Below are positions 6,250-12,405 of a stretch of 20,309 nucleotides of DNA, piece by piece. The DNA is taken from contig CAYIFC010000008.1 of NCBI GenBank assembly GCA_964362645.1, forward strand, positions 1-20,309, read 5' to 3'. Below the pieces are notes generated by a model, which saw only the letters and a program-made list of their open reading frames with translations, was not told where the DNA came from and made no database searches. Source of the stretch: CAYIFC01 sp964362645. Lineage in GTDB: Bacteria; Patescibacteriota; Minisyncoccia; Phycocordibacterales; JACOZG01. Position 1 is the stretch's first letter, and every line of letters starts with the position of its first letter. The position numbers and the translations under genes were made by a program.

Positions 6250-6407
6250 TATTTTAGAAAATTTCTACAATGGGTCGAATAATGGGGGACGTTACTGCGT
6301 CCGCCCGTAGCTTTAGTGAAGGAGGAGAACTATCTTCGAGCGATTAAATGATACCACGATCTACATTCCAACCTTTTACCCCACGCATACACTCACTATA
6401 TAAAAAA
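6250..6407. repeat. Dispersed intergenic repeat, copy 2
   Basis: Second copy of the repeat at 3894-4051, in the same orientation, ungapped, with the palindrome TAGAAA-A-TTTCTA, the GGACG/CGTCC hairpin and CCGTAGCTTTAG all kept. Both copies abut the T-tract of a - strand terminator on their right. Here it lies between the TrpF-like gene's terminator and the terminator of the micro-gene pair. Confidence 0.75.
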
Positions 6408-6434
6408 GCGCCCAAGCCTAAGCCTGAGCGCTTA
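6402..6434 (-). terminator. Intrinsic terminator of the micro-gene pair
   Basis: On the - strand AAGCGCTCAGGC pairs with GCTTGGGCGCTT and is followed by TTTTATATAG. It starts about 27 nt past the stop at 6461. Confidence 0.7.
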
Positions 6435-6460
6435 TACATAATGTCTTTCCCTAACCCTCG

Positions 6461-6658
6461 CTACCACTCCTGGCCCATTCTCTCCCGATCTTTCCTCCAT
6501 TCTGCTGTTTCTTCGTCTTCTCGGCGCTCCTTCTGGTCGTAAACCTCTCTCATACCCTCATGGAACCTTTGTATCCACTCGGGTGAGAGAGTTATTCCTG
6601 CAGACCCATTACTTTTTGGCTTTGCAGTCTCTTTACGTTTCTTTTGTTTTCTTGGCAT
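6461..6658 (-). CDS. Small highly charged protein, function unknown
   Basis: 65 residues. A very basic N-terminus (PRKQKKRKETAKPKS) is followed by a predicted helix (SPEWIQRFHEGMREVYDQKE) and an acidic/basic tail rich in Glu and Arg. No known domain. The ATG at 6658 is chosen because GAAAGGA lies 7 nt before it; an upstream in-frame ATG lacks a signal. It overlaps the end of the membrane micro-protein gene by 26 bp in another frame, so the two are probably translationally coupled. It could bind nucleic acid through its basic end, or act as a cytoplasmic partner of the membrane peptide; both are guesses. Confidence 0.6.
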   Translation of the reverse strand: MPRKQKKRKETAKPKSNGSAGITLSPEWIQRFHEGMREVYDQKERREDEETAEWRKDRERMGQEW

Positions 6659-6785
6659 GTGACATTCCTTTCTCCGACTTTTTGCGATCCCTGAAGGGAA
6701 GGGATTCTTTGAACACCACACTTAGACCACCGATAATGCCGGCCACAATGGCTATGATTAAGATCAAAATTCTTCCAGAAGTCAT
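6633..6785 (-). CDS. 50-residue single-pass membrane micro-protein
   Basis: Residues about 5-24 (ILILIIAIVAGIIGGLSVVF) form one hydrophobic helix with a small-residue AGIIGG patch. The rest is a basic tail (RDRKKSEKG and KKTKET), which by the positive-inside rule should face the cytoplasm. The start is fixed by GAGGAGG 7 nt before the ATG at 6785. It carries tandem box copy 4 at 42 nt upstream and overlaps the next gene by 26 bp. Small membrane peptides of this form can be toxins, phage-type lysis or superinfection proteins, or assembly factors. Nothing decides between these. Confidence 0.6.
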   Translation of the reverse strand: MTSGRILILIIAIVAGIIGGLSVVFKESLPFRDRKKSEKGMSHAKKTKET

Positions 6786-6827
6786 TAGAATGCCTCCTCT
6801 TTGTAAAAGGCCTAGTTTTTGTCCAAA

Positions 6828-6848
6828 ATCCAACCCCATTCCTACCAC
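6828..6848 (-). promoter_or_regulatory. Tandem GGTWGGAAT-type box, copy 4
   Basis: On the - strand GGTAGGAATGG is followed by GGTTGGATTTT, 42 nt upstream of the membrane micro-protein ATG. A TTTTCTTTTT tract ends 9 nt before it, as in copies 1 and 3. Confidence 0.55.
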
Positions 6849-6857
6849 AAGTTTAGC

Positions 6858-6892
6858 AAAAAGAAAAGGGCGGGTTAGGCCAAGGTTCTTTT
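6858..6892 (-). terminator. Probable terminator of the GIY-YIG gene
   Basis: On the - strand a short GGC/GCC stem overlaps the GIY-YIG stop codon, flanked by partly pairing AAAAG and CTTTT, and is followed by TTTTCTTTTT. The stem is weak, but the T-tract and position match the other terminators of the region. Confidence 0.4.
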
Positions 6893-7135
6893 AAGGATTT
6901 GGTACAACTGCTCATGGCCGTGGCCGCTTTTTAGAAAAACTTCCCGTGCGGCGGCATCATCTTTATTGATAAAATATTCGTAATGGATAAGTTTGAATGG
7001 AACGCGATTGCGTGTAGAAATAACCTCACCACGAGCATGTTGACCCAATCTCTTGCGAAGATTACTTGTAAATCCTATATAAAGTTTTTGATCTTTAAAA
7101 CTACGTAAAATATAGACGTAATAATGTTCTGTCAT
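6875..7135 (-). CDS. GIY-YIG endonuclease-domain protein (UPF0213/YhbQ type)
   Basis: 86 residues, a stand-alone GIY-YIG domain. The hallmark is split as YYVYILRS (residues 5-12) and LYIGFTSNLRKRLGQH (about 18-33), with the catalytic Arg in LRKRL and the Glu at AAAREVFLKSG (near 62-72). The family has metal-dependent nicking or cleavage chemistry; the physiological target of these small proteins is unsettled. The ATG at 7135 gives the usual family N-terminus; the longer in-frame start at 7186 would add 17 non-conserved residues. There is no strong Shine-Dalgarno sequence. It lies just downstream of tRNA-His on the same strand and may be read from the tRNA promoter. Confidence 0.85.
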   Translation of the reverse strand: MTEHYYVYILRSFKDQKLYIGFTSNLRKRLGQHARGEVISTRNRVPFKLIHYEYFINKDDAAAREVFLKSGHGHEQLYQILKRTLA

Positions 7136-7204
7136 GTTTAAGTAACGTTGGAGAACGTTTGACGTTCTGATGTTCTCTACAGCCAATATATAGATTTGTG
7201 ACGA

Positions 7205-7254
7205 GCCCCGTCAAACGGGGCACGTCTCCGTGGGCAAAGCCACGTTCGACGTGG
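7205..7254 (-). other. Two hairpins trailing tRNA-His
   Basis: CCACG-TTCGA-CGTGG abuts the tRNA 3' end, and GCCCCGT-TTG-ACGGGGC follows about 20 nt later on the - strand. Neither has a T-tract, so they are not intrinsic terminators. They may be processing signals for the 3' end of the tRNA, or structure between the tRNA and the GIY-YIG message. Confidence 0.4.
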
Positions 7255-7325
7255 GTGCCTGGTGGGAATCGGACCCACAATGCCGCTTCCACAGAGCGGA
7301 GTTTTACCACTAAACTACAGGCACC
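7254..7325 (-). tRNA. tRNA-His (anticodon GTG)
   Basis: 72 nt folding as a full cloverleaf. There is an 8-bp acceptor including the extra G-1 opposite C73, which is the identity mark of tRNA-His. The D arm is GTTT/AAAC with loop AGTGGTA, the anticodon arm CCGCT/AGCGG with loop CTGTGGA (anticodon GTG), a 4-nt variable loop, and the T arm GTGGG/CCCAC with loop TCCGATT. The T loop starts TC rather than the usual TT. CCA is not encoded (CAC follows), so a CCA-adding enzyme is needed. Confidence 0.95.
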
Positions 7326-7337
7326 ATTAGCGAATAC

Positions 7338-7366
7338 TTTATACCAGTAAAACGGCTAAATCCCAA
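7338..7366 (-). promoter_or_regulatory. Promoter of tRNA-His
   Basis: On the - strand TTGGGA, a 17-nt spacer and TATAAA with an extended TGG before the -10. The -10 ends 12 nt before the first tRNA base. Confidence 0.6.
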
Positions 7367-7451
7367 ATCGGCTCGTGTTTTAGTTATCCTCAATTTCCGT
7401 TTTGCGTGATCATTTGTTGTGCTAAGGTAAAGAAGAAAGGAGGACATTTTT

Positions 7452-7514
7452 ATGAGATGGACAGATAGAGTTGCCCCGTTGGGTTACGTAATCCACCAAA
7501 GCGTCCTCGTTTGA
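7452..7514 (+). CDS. 20-codon leader ORF
   Basis: ATG to TGA encodes MRWTDRVAPLGYVIHQSVLV. AAAGGAGG lies 8 nt before the ATG, one of the best ribosome-binding sites in the window. A Shine-Dalgarno-rich stretch and an intrinsic terminator follow, then the promoter of the sigma gene. A leader peptide of an attenuator or a regulatory micro-ORF is plausible. No stack of one amino acid's codons is visible, so classic amino-acid attenuation is not supported. Confidence 0.4.
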   Translation: MRWTDRVAPLGYVIHQSVLV

Positions 7515-7576
7515 AGGGGGGTGATCCTAAATCAGGAGGGATCCGATTAACTGTCCAAGGAGGGGTGATCAGTTTG
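7515..7576 (+). ncRNA. Stretch with repeated 16S 3'-end complements
   Basis: Three purine-rich blocks follow the leader ORF: GGGGGGTGATCC (7516-7527), CAGGAGGGATCC (7533-7544) and AAGGAGGGGTGATC (7557-7570). The first and third closely match the full complement of the bacterial 16S 3' end (AAGGAGGTGATCC). None has a convincing ORF after it apart from a 24-codon GTG/TTG frame at 7565 or 7574. The stretch ends at the terminator 7585-7612. A short ribosome-interacting RNA or control region is inferred. Confidence 0.3.
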
Positions 7577-7584
7577 AAGCCACA

Positions 7585-7612
7585 GGGCCTGCAAGCACTT
7601 GCAGGCCCTTCT
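7585..7612 (+). terminator. Intrinsic terminator after the leader region
   Basis: Perfect 11-bp arms GGGCCTGCAAG and CTTGCAGGCCC with a tiny loop, followed by TTCT. The T-tract is short but the stem is very strong. It separates the 7452 leader ORF from the sigma gene promoter. Confidence 0.65.
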
Positions 7613-7624
7613 ATGTTTAAGAAA

Positions 7625-7653
7625 TTGACAGGGTGAATAGATTATATTATTAA
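7625..7653 (+). promoter_or_regulatory. Sigma-70 promoter of the sigma factor gene
   Basis: A consensus TTGACA, a 17-nt spacer and TATTAA. The implied start, near 7660, gives a leader of about 50 nt before the ATG at 7713. Confidence 0.7.
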
Positions 7654-7712
7654 TAGGGTTGTTCTTTTTAATGGCTTGAATTTGAGGAACTCTAACTACA
7701 AAGGAGTGAAGG

Positions 7713-8558
7713 ATGAGTAACCGCAAGAGCAGGATGCATCCGTATCTGGCCCGTTTGTTCGATTATCCGCTATTAAATGGTCGGGAAGAGGAGGTTTGTT
7801 TATCTCGGATAATCCATCGATTAGCTCCGCCCAAAGAAGATGTTGAGGCCCTCGAGAAAGATCGGCAGGAAAAAGAAAAAGCTCGGCAGAGATTTATTCA
7901 AGGCAATCTTCGGCTGGTGGTGAGTGTGGCAAAAAAGTTTGCCAAACGATATCAATTAGATTTGTTTGAGCTGATTCAAGAAGGGAGTCTGATTCTTTTT
8001 CGAGCGGTTGATGGTTTTGATCCAGATCGAAAAACTAAATTCTCTACTTATCTTACTCGAGCTCTCAACAAAGAATACAAGAGAATTGTTGGTGAATCTT
8101 ATTATCCCTCGACCCTTTACCCAGTTCACCGGCGAATTTTAGATGTCGCGGCCACGATTCGTAATGAGGAAGAACGAGATCCCACGCCCCAAGAAATCGT
8201 TGTTCGTTCGGGCGAAAGTCTGGTGCTGGTAAAATCGGCTCTTGAAAGAAGTCTTCCACTGAAATCGTTGTTGACGAGTCATTTGGCTGACTGCGTGGAG
8301 GGGGATTTGGTGGCTCAACATTTAGAACGGGAAGAAGATCTCCAAAGGGTTTCGCGAGACCTCCGTGATGTGGTTGAGCTTGTTCGGAATTGTCAGGTTT
8401 CTGATGATCATAAAAATGATTTTTTTGATCGCTATGGTCTTGGGGGAGAGTGTTTGGGGTCCCGAAAAACTCTTAGACAGGTTGCTCAACGGGCTGGTGT
8501 TACGAGAGAACGAGTTCGTCAGCGGGTAAAAACAGTTTTAGGGAAAATCAGGAGTTAG
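7713..8558 (+). CDS. Alternative sigma-70 family RNA polymerase sigma factor
   Basis: 281 residues. A short region 1.2-like start (YLARLFDYPLLNGREEEVCLSRII) is followed by region 2 (about 58-125; QRFIQGNLRLVVSVAKKFAKRY, LDLFELIQEGSLILFRAVDGFDP, KFSTYLTRAL), region 3 (about 140-190) and region 4 with its HTH (LRQVAQRAGVTRERVRQRVKTVLGKI, to the end). In RpoD the region 2.3/2.4 segment reads YATWWIRQAI; here it is YLTRALNKEYKRIV, so the aromatic promoter-melting residues are missing. This points to an alternative factor with its own promoter specificity, not the housekeeping sigma. AAAGGAG lies 6 nt before the ATG. It has a consensus promoter and its own terminator. Its regulon is unknown; the tandem boxes at 1-6850 are one candidate. 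Confidence 0.85.
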   Translation: MSNRKSRMHPYLARLFDYPLLNGREEEVCLSRIIHRLAPPKEDVEALEKDRQEKEKARQRFIQGNLRLVVSVAKKFAKRYQLDLFELIQEGSLILFRAVDGFDPDRKTKFSTYLTRALNKEYKRIVGESYYPSTLYPVHRRILDVAATIRNEEERDPTPQEIVVRSGESLVLVKSALERSLPLKSLLTSHLADCVEGDLVAQHLEREEDLQRVSRDLRDVVELVRNCQVSDDHKNDFFDRYGLGGECLGSRKTLRQVAQRAGVTRERVRQRVKTVLGKIRS

Positions 8559-8568
8559 GGTTGTTATC

Positions 8569-8600
8569 GGGGGTCTGCTTTTTGGCAGACCCCTTTTTTA
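8569..8600 (+). terminator. Intrinsic terminator of the sigma gene
   Basis: Arms GGGGTCTGC and GCAGACCCC with a 6-nt loop, followed by TTTTTTA, about 10 nt past the stop. Confidence 0.9.
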
Positions 8601-8610
8601 TTGAATGCGC

Positions 8611-8616
8611 TATAAT
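8611..8616 (+). promoter_or_regulatory. -10 element upstream of the DUF1761 gene
   Basis: A perfect TATAAT, 43 nt before the ATG at 8660. The -35 region overlaps the preceding terminator and is poor. The resulting leader is AT-rich and has no Shine-Dalgarno sequence. Confidence 0.45.
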
Positions 8617-8659
8617 GGACTCATTATTAGCTAGGTTTGTTATTTTTAATTTTTAAAAT

Positions 8660-9073
8660 ATGCCAATTGAAGTTAATTTTGTTGCGGTGATTTTGGCGGC
8701 TGTCGCTAGTATGGTCCTCGGTTTTCTGTGGTATTCGGATGTCCTTTTTGGTAAGCAGTGGAGACACTTGATGGGGATTAGTCACGAGAGTGTGGAGCAC
8801 GCTAAGAAGAAAGGTATGGCCGGAGTTTATGTGTGGGGATTAGTTCTCGAACTGCTTACGGCTTATGTGTTGGCGCACTTCATTGATCTCGCTGGAGTTG
8901 CTGATCTCGCCATGCTCAAGGCGCTCGTTTTCTGGGTTTGGCTTGGTTTTATGTTACCCGTTTTCGCCGGCAGTGTTTTGTGGGAAAAGAAGCCGTTTAA
9001 ACTCTTGGTGATCAATGCCCTCTTCCGGTTAGTCGCCTTGTTTGTAATGGGCGCAGTCATTCTTTACGTCTAG
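8660..9073 (+). CDS. DUF1761 integral membrane protein
   Basis: 137 residues with four hydrophobic helices (about 5-25, 53-73, 82-104, 114-136). The first contains the DUF1761-type pattern of a helix ending in GFLWYSDVLFGKQW. DUF1761 proteins are small four-helix membrane proteins without a settled function. The start has no Shine-Dalgarno sequence; the leader is AT-rich. It is followed after 23 nt by the DHH phosphoesterase gene with no terminator between, so it may share a transcript with nrnA-like and folD. Confidence 0.75.
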   Translation: MPIEVNFVAVILAAVASMVLGFLWYSDVLFGKQWRHLMGISHESVEHAKKKGMAGVYVWGLVLELLTAYVLAHFIDLAGVADLAMLKALVFWVWLGFMLPVFAGSVLWEKKPFKLLVINALFRLVALFVMGAVILYV

Positions 9074-9096
9074 CGCAGAAAACTCTACACTGGGTG

Positions 9097-10101
9097 ATGG
9101 ATTTTAAAGTCATTGCCCAAGATATCTACAACACTCTTCGAGCGGCGAAGAGTGTTTTGCTCCACTTTCATCCTTCGCCCGATCCCGATTCAGTCGGGTC
9201 CACCTTGGCGATGAAGCATGTGCTGGAGGACTGGGGTGTCAAAGTCACGGTCATCCGCGGCGACTCGCCCATGCCTACTTCGCTGTCTTGTTTCCCTGGT
9301 TTTAAAGATGTGGTTGATAAAAACTTTACCGAGATCGATCTTATCGGCTTTGATTTATTCTTAATTCTCGATGTCTCGCAGGCTAGTCGAATTACTTCTC
9401 TCGCGCCCGTGGTTTTCCCTCCCCACTTAAAAACCATTTTAATTGACCACCACCAACTGTCGGACAATTTCGCTCAGATTAATCTTGTTGACCCGACTTA
9501 CTCTTCAACTTCTGAATTGCTCTACTGTTTATTGAAGGAGTGGGGGACGCCAATTAATCGTTTAGCCGCGACTTGCATGTATGGCGGCATTTGGGCTGAT
9601 ACTGGTGGTTTTAAATATCCGTCGGTTTTGCCTCGGACACTTTTGGCCGCCGCTGGGCTGGCCGAACTAACGCCGGATTTTAGCAAGTTAATTTTTGAAT
9701 TAGAAAATAACCAACCACCAGAGCAAATCTATCTCGAAGGCTTAATTTTAAATTCGGTTGAGTTATACGGTAATGGTCGAGTGGCATTGGCCGGTGTTTC
9801 GTACCAAATGCTCGAAGATAAGAATTTAGTCGGTGCCGCCGGGCATATCGCTGTATCTAATAAATTAAAATCGGTGATTGGTTGGGATATTGGTGTGACG
9901 TTGGTAGAGAAGGAGCCGGGAGCGGTGAGTGTGAGTATGCGCACGCGTGATGCCGAGCAGTTTGATTTGTCGAAGCTCGCTGTTGCGCTTGGCGGTGGGG
10001 GTCATAAAGCGGCTGCCGGAATCCTAATCCGCAAGCCATTTGTGGAAGCAAAGAAGTTGTTTCTCGAGAAGTTAGTCGAAGTTTATCCTGTTCTAAAATG
10101 A
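9097..10101 (+). CDS. DHH/DHHA1 phosphoesterase, NrnA-like
   Basis: 334 residues. The N-terminal DHH domain shows HPSPDPDSVGS (residues 25-35; family HxxPDxDxxGS), an Asp in FLILDVSQ (92) and the DHH triplet at 117-119, all Mn-binding positions. The C-terminal DHHA1 domain carries the substrate-binding GGGGHKAAAG near 295-304. Family members (NrnA) degrade 2-5-nt oligoribonucleotides and dephosphorylate pAp; cyclic-dinucleotide breakdown products are another known substrate class. The common Gly in PDGD is Pro here (PDPD). ATG at 9097 is taken over the adjacent GTG at 9094; both lack a strong Shine-Dalgarno sequence. The stop overlaps the folD start as ATGA, so the two are translationally coupled. 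Confidence 0.85.
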   Translation: MDFKVIAQDIYNTLRAAKSVLLHFHPSPDPDSVGSTLAMKHVLEDWGVKVTVIRGDSPMPTSLSCFPGFKDVVDKNFTEIDLIGFDLFLILDVSQASRITSLAPVVFPPHLKTILIDHHQLSDNFAQINLVDPTYSSTSELLYCLLKEWGTPINRLAATCMYGGIWADTGGFKYPSVLPRTLLAAAGLAELTPDFSKLIFELENNQPPEQIYLEGLILNSVELYGNGRVALAGVSYQMLEDKNLVGAAGHIAVSNKLKSVIGWDIGVTLVEKEPGAVSVSMRTRDAEQFDLSKLAVALGGGGHKAAAGILIRKPFVEAKKLFLEKLVEVYPVLK

Positions 10102-10898
10102 TTTTGGATGGCAAAAAGGCCAGCGAGATCTGGCAAGCAGAGTTAAAAACAAGAGTCGCCCAATTGCTGCGCGCGCCTAAGCTAGCAATTGTTCAAGTTG
10201 GCCATACCGGCAGCACCGATGCCTTTGTTAAACGCAAAAAGCTTTTTGCCGATAAAATCGGCGCCCAGGTTCAGCATCTTTTATTTGGCGAGCAAGTTAC
10301 TGAAGCTGAATTATTAAACGAAATTGCCGCTCTCAACACGGACCCAAATGTTGATGGCATCATTATCCAACTACCCCTACCTAATCATTTAAACAAAAAT
10401 GAGTTGGTAGCAACTATTAGCCGAGAGAAAGACGTAGATGGTTTAAACAAAAGCCAATTTACCCCCGCCACTGCTCGTGGCATCCTTTACCTCCTAGATC
10501 ATTATCAGATCCTGATTACTGGTCAGCGAGTGGTGGTGGTTGGTCGTTCGAACTTGGTCGGCAAGCCCACCGCTCTGGCCTTGCTTGAGCGGGGAGCGAC
10601 GGTCACTATTGCTCACCGTGGTACATGCGACTTGCCGGCGATCACTCGTGAGGCCGATATTTTGGTGGTAGCCGCCGGCTCCCCTCATTTAATTAGCCAA
10701 GCGCATGTGCGGTCTGGCCAAGTTATTATTGATGTTGGAATTACTCTTGTTGATGGCAAATTAGTCGGCGACATTGATCGCGATGTCGTAGAACCAATAG
10801 TTAAAGCCATTTCTCCCGTTCCGGGTGGGGTTGGCCCCATGACGGTGGCCGCTCTTTTCGCCAATTTGTTAGACACACACTTATCCGACCGTTATTAA
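10098..10898 (+). CDS. folD: Methylenetetrahydrofolate dehydrogenase/cyclohydrolase
   Basis: 266 residues, slightly shorter than typical FolD (about 280-290). The bifunctional enzyme interconverts 5,10-methylene-, methenyl- and 10-formyl-THF using NAD(P). Signatures in order: a VGHTGSTDAFVKRKK loop with the catalytic Lys kept, VDGIIIQLPLP, EKDVDGLN, VVVGRSNLVGKPTALAL (nucleotide-binding GRSxxVGxP) and SPVPGGVGPMTVAAL near the end. The active-site Tyr of YVxxK is Phe here. It overlaps the DHH gene by 4 bp. It provides one link of the folate cycle whose other enzymes (folA, thyA, glyA) lie 6-9 kb downstream. Confidence 0.95.
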   Translation: MILDGKKASEIWQAELKTRVAQLLRAPKLAIVQVGHTGSTDAFVKRKKLFADKIGAQVQHLLFGEQVTEAELLNEIAALNTDPNVDGIIIQLPLPNHLNKNELVATISREKDVDGLNKSQFTPATARGILYLLDHYQILITGQRVVVVGRSNLVGKPTALALLERGATVTIAHRGTCDLPAITREADILVVAAGSPHLISQAHVRSGQVIIDVGITLVDGKLVGDIDRDVVEPIVKAISPVPGGVGPMTVAALFANLLDTHLSDRY

Positions 10899-10918
10899 GA
10901 GCTTATCCACAGCCCTGT

Positions 10919-11066
10919 TTGTGCAATACTTCATGAGGTATAGACTTAAGATAGTTTCGTTCCCCGGAGGTGGTAATACCTTTATTTTTAAATAGCAGCA
11001 AAAAGGCTTCTTTCCCCTCCGGAAAGCACCGCATTCGCCTTAGGGTGAGGGGTGCTTTCTTTTTAT
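10919..11066 (+). ncRNA. Possible terminated small RNA or leader
   Basis: The folD-to-11135 gap is structured. A weak promoter (TTGTGC, 16 nt, TAGACT at 10941) is followed by GGTA-A-TACC, a CCGGAGG (10965-10971) that pairs with CCTCCGG (11016-11022), and directly after that a terminator hairpin. A 20-codon frame at 10933-10995 (MRYRLKIVSFPGGGNTFIFK) has no ribosome-binding site and is not favoured as a gene. The product would be about 115 nt. It does not resemble SRP RNA, tmRNA or a riboswitch that I recognise. Confidence 0.35.
11021..11066 (+). terminator. Intrinsic terminator in the folD downstream region
   Basis: Arms GAAAGCACC and GGTGCTTTC enclose a GC-rich 20-nt loop and are followed by TTTTTATTT. 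It ends either the folD operon or the candidate small RNA. Confidence 0.8.
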
Positions 11067-11074
11067 TTGAGACT

Positions 11075-11083
11075 TGGTACAAT
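11075..11083 (+). promoter_or_regulatory. Extended -10 promoter of the GerMN gene
   Basis: TGG followed by TACAAT, 51 nt before the ATG at 11135. The -35 region falls in the preceding terminator's T-tract and is weak, as expected of an extended -10 promoter. Confidence 0.4.
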
Positions 11084-11134
11084 CTGGCCAGCTTTGGACG
11101 CCTTATTAACCGCTAATTTTTACCTCTTACCTCT

Positions 11135-11749
11135 ATGCAGAACAAGACCAGCACAATCATCACCATTGTTATTGTTGTTTTAGCGTTAATCGCTTTGGTT
11201 TGGCCGGCACTCCGCCAGGACGACAATGTTTCTGGTAGTAATGGCACTGCCAGTAGCACTGGTACAGTGGCCACAAGCACTCGCGCCACTAGCACCAGCA
11301 CGACCAAGCCCTCACCAGTTGTCGTTACTCCCATCACCCCCAAACCAACTACCGCGCCGGTTACTAGCGCAATGATGACGACCAATGTTTATTTGGGTCG
11401 TACGGGAGCTACAAATTGCGAGCAGGTTGTAGCGGTTTCACGGACGATTCCTAAAACTGTGTCGGTTGGCCGCGCGTCTCTGGTCGCCTTACTAATGGGT
11501 CCCACGGCGAGCGAGAAAGCGGCTGGTTTTACTACCTCGATCAATCCCGGAGTTGTTCTAAAAAGTTTAACCATTACCAGCGGCGTGGCGGTGGCTAACT
11601 TTTCGAGCGAACTAAACAAGGGTGTGGCCGGCAGTTGCCGTGTCCAGGCTATCCGTTCGCAGATTACTCAAACTCTCAAGCAATTTCCTACCGTTAGAAC
11701 TGTTATCATTGCTGTTGAGGGGAAAACAATCGACGTCCTTGAACCGTAA
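11135..11749 (+). CDS. Membrane-anchored GerMN-domain protein
   Basis: 204 residues. An N-terminal signal-anchor helix (about 8-26) is followed by a low-complexity Ser/Thr/Pro linker (about 30-80) and then a GerMN domain (about 84-202; VYLGRTGATNCEQVVAVSRTIP, LVALLMGPTASEKAAGFTTSI, VANFSSELNKG). GerMN occurs in the spore protein GerM and in lipoproteins and envelope proteins of non-spore-formers, with an unclear role, probably at the cell wall. The linker probably spans the wall outside the membrane. There is no lipobox Cys. There is no Shine-Dalgarno sequence. It is followed immediately by a DUF3105 gene, probably in one operon. Confidence 0.8.
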   Translation: MQNKTSTIITIVIVVLALIALVWPALRQDDNVSGSNGTASSTGTVATSTRATSTSTTKPSPVVVTPITPKPTTAPVTSAMMTTNVYLGRTGATNCEQVVAVSRTIPKTVSVGRASLVALLMGPTASEKAAGFTTSINPGVVLKSLTITSGVAVANFSSELNKGVAGSCRVQAIRSQITQTLKQFPTVRTVIIAVEGKTIDVLEP

Positions 11750-11752
11750 TTG

Positions 11753-12307
11753 ATGGCCCAACCAGGTAAGAAGTCTCACGTCTTAACGTATATAATCATC
11801 GTCGCTATTATTGTGGCGCTTGGTTGGCTCTTCGTACGGGCGGTGCAAAAACGGATTCCTGCGGGTGAAGATTTAAGCGCGGCGTACGAAATCGTTAGCC
11901 GTGACCATATCGAAGTTGGTGCGGCCCATGATCCCTATAACTCCAACCCACCTACTTCCGGACCACACTATGTTACGACCGCGGCCTTGGGATTCTACGA
12001 TCTTACCGACGAGATTCCGGCCGATGAATATATCATCCATAATCTTGAACATGGCGAGATCTGGATTACTTACCGACCCGCTCTAGCGACCAGTACACGC
12101 GAAGCCTTGAGCGCTTTTGGCAACGAGCCGTTAGTAATCGTGACGCCGCGAGCGGCCAACGATACTGATATTGCCTTGGTAGCTTGGGGTAGGGTCGAAA
12201 AATTTGATCTCGGTGAAGCGCCGTTAGATTTGGAGCGTATCAAAGGCTTTATCCTCCGCCACAAGAACCGCGGCCCCGAAAAGGTGACCCCTTCGGAACA
12301 TCGCTAA
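11753..12307 (+). CDS. Membrane-anchored DUF3105 protein
   Basis: 184 residues. Residues about 11-30 form an N-terminal membrane anchor; the rest is extracytoplasmic. The DUF3105 hallmarks are YNSNPPTSGPHY near 61-72 and IIHNLEHGEIWITY near 96-109, whose conserved His residues suggest metal binding. No function is established. ATG at 11753 is taken over the TTG at 11750; it starts 3 nt after the GerMN stop. The two exported proteins are probably co-expressed at the cell surface. A short A/T hairpin (AAAATAA/TTATTTT) follows the stop. Confidence 0.85.
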   Translation: MAQPGKKSHVLTYIIIVAIIVALGWLFVRAVQKRIPAGEDLSAAYEIVSRDHIEVGAAHDPYNSNPPTSGPHYVTTAALGFYDLTDEIPADEYIIHNLEHGEIWITYRPALATSTREALSAFGNEPLVIVTPRAANDTDIALVAWGRVEKFDLGEAPLDLERIKGFILRHKNRGPEKVTPSEHR

Positions 12308-12364
12308 AATAACCTTATTTTAAGCCACGAATAAACACTCCGTGTCTGGGGTCCACCTGTACCC

Positions 12365-12394
12365 TTGACGAATTTGCGAAAACATGCATATAAT
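12365..12394 (+). promoter_or_regulatory. Strong sigma-70 promoter
   Basis: TTGACG, an 18-nt spacer and a perfect TATAAT. The start near 12401 places the hairpin 12406-12446 at the very 5' end of the message for the gene at 12475. Confidence 0.75.
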
Positions 12395-12405
12395 ATAGCC
12401 AGAAG

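Noticed and set aside
7205..7221. Intrinsic terminator for tRNA-His
   Set aside because: The GCCCCGT/ACGGGGC stem is perfect but no T-tract follows on the - strand.
9094..9096. GTG start for the DHH phosphoesterase
   Set aside because: An ATG follows directly and gives the normal family N-terminus; neither has a ribosome-binding site, so the ATG is preferred.
10933..10995. 20-codon ORF in the folD downstream region as a real gene
   Set aside because: There is no ribosome-binding site, and the ATG lies inside the promoter-like segment.
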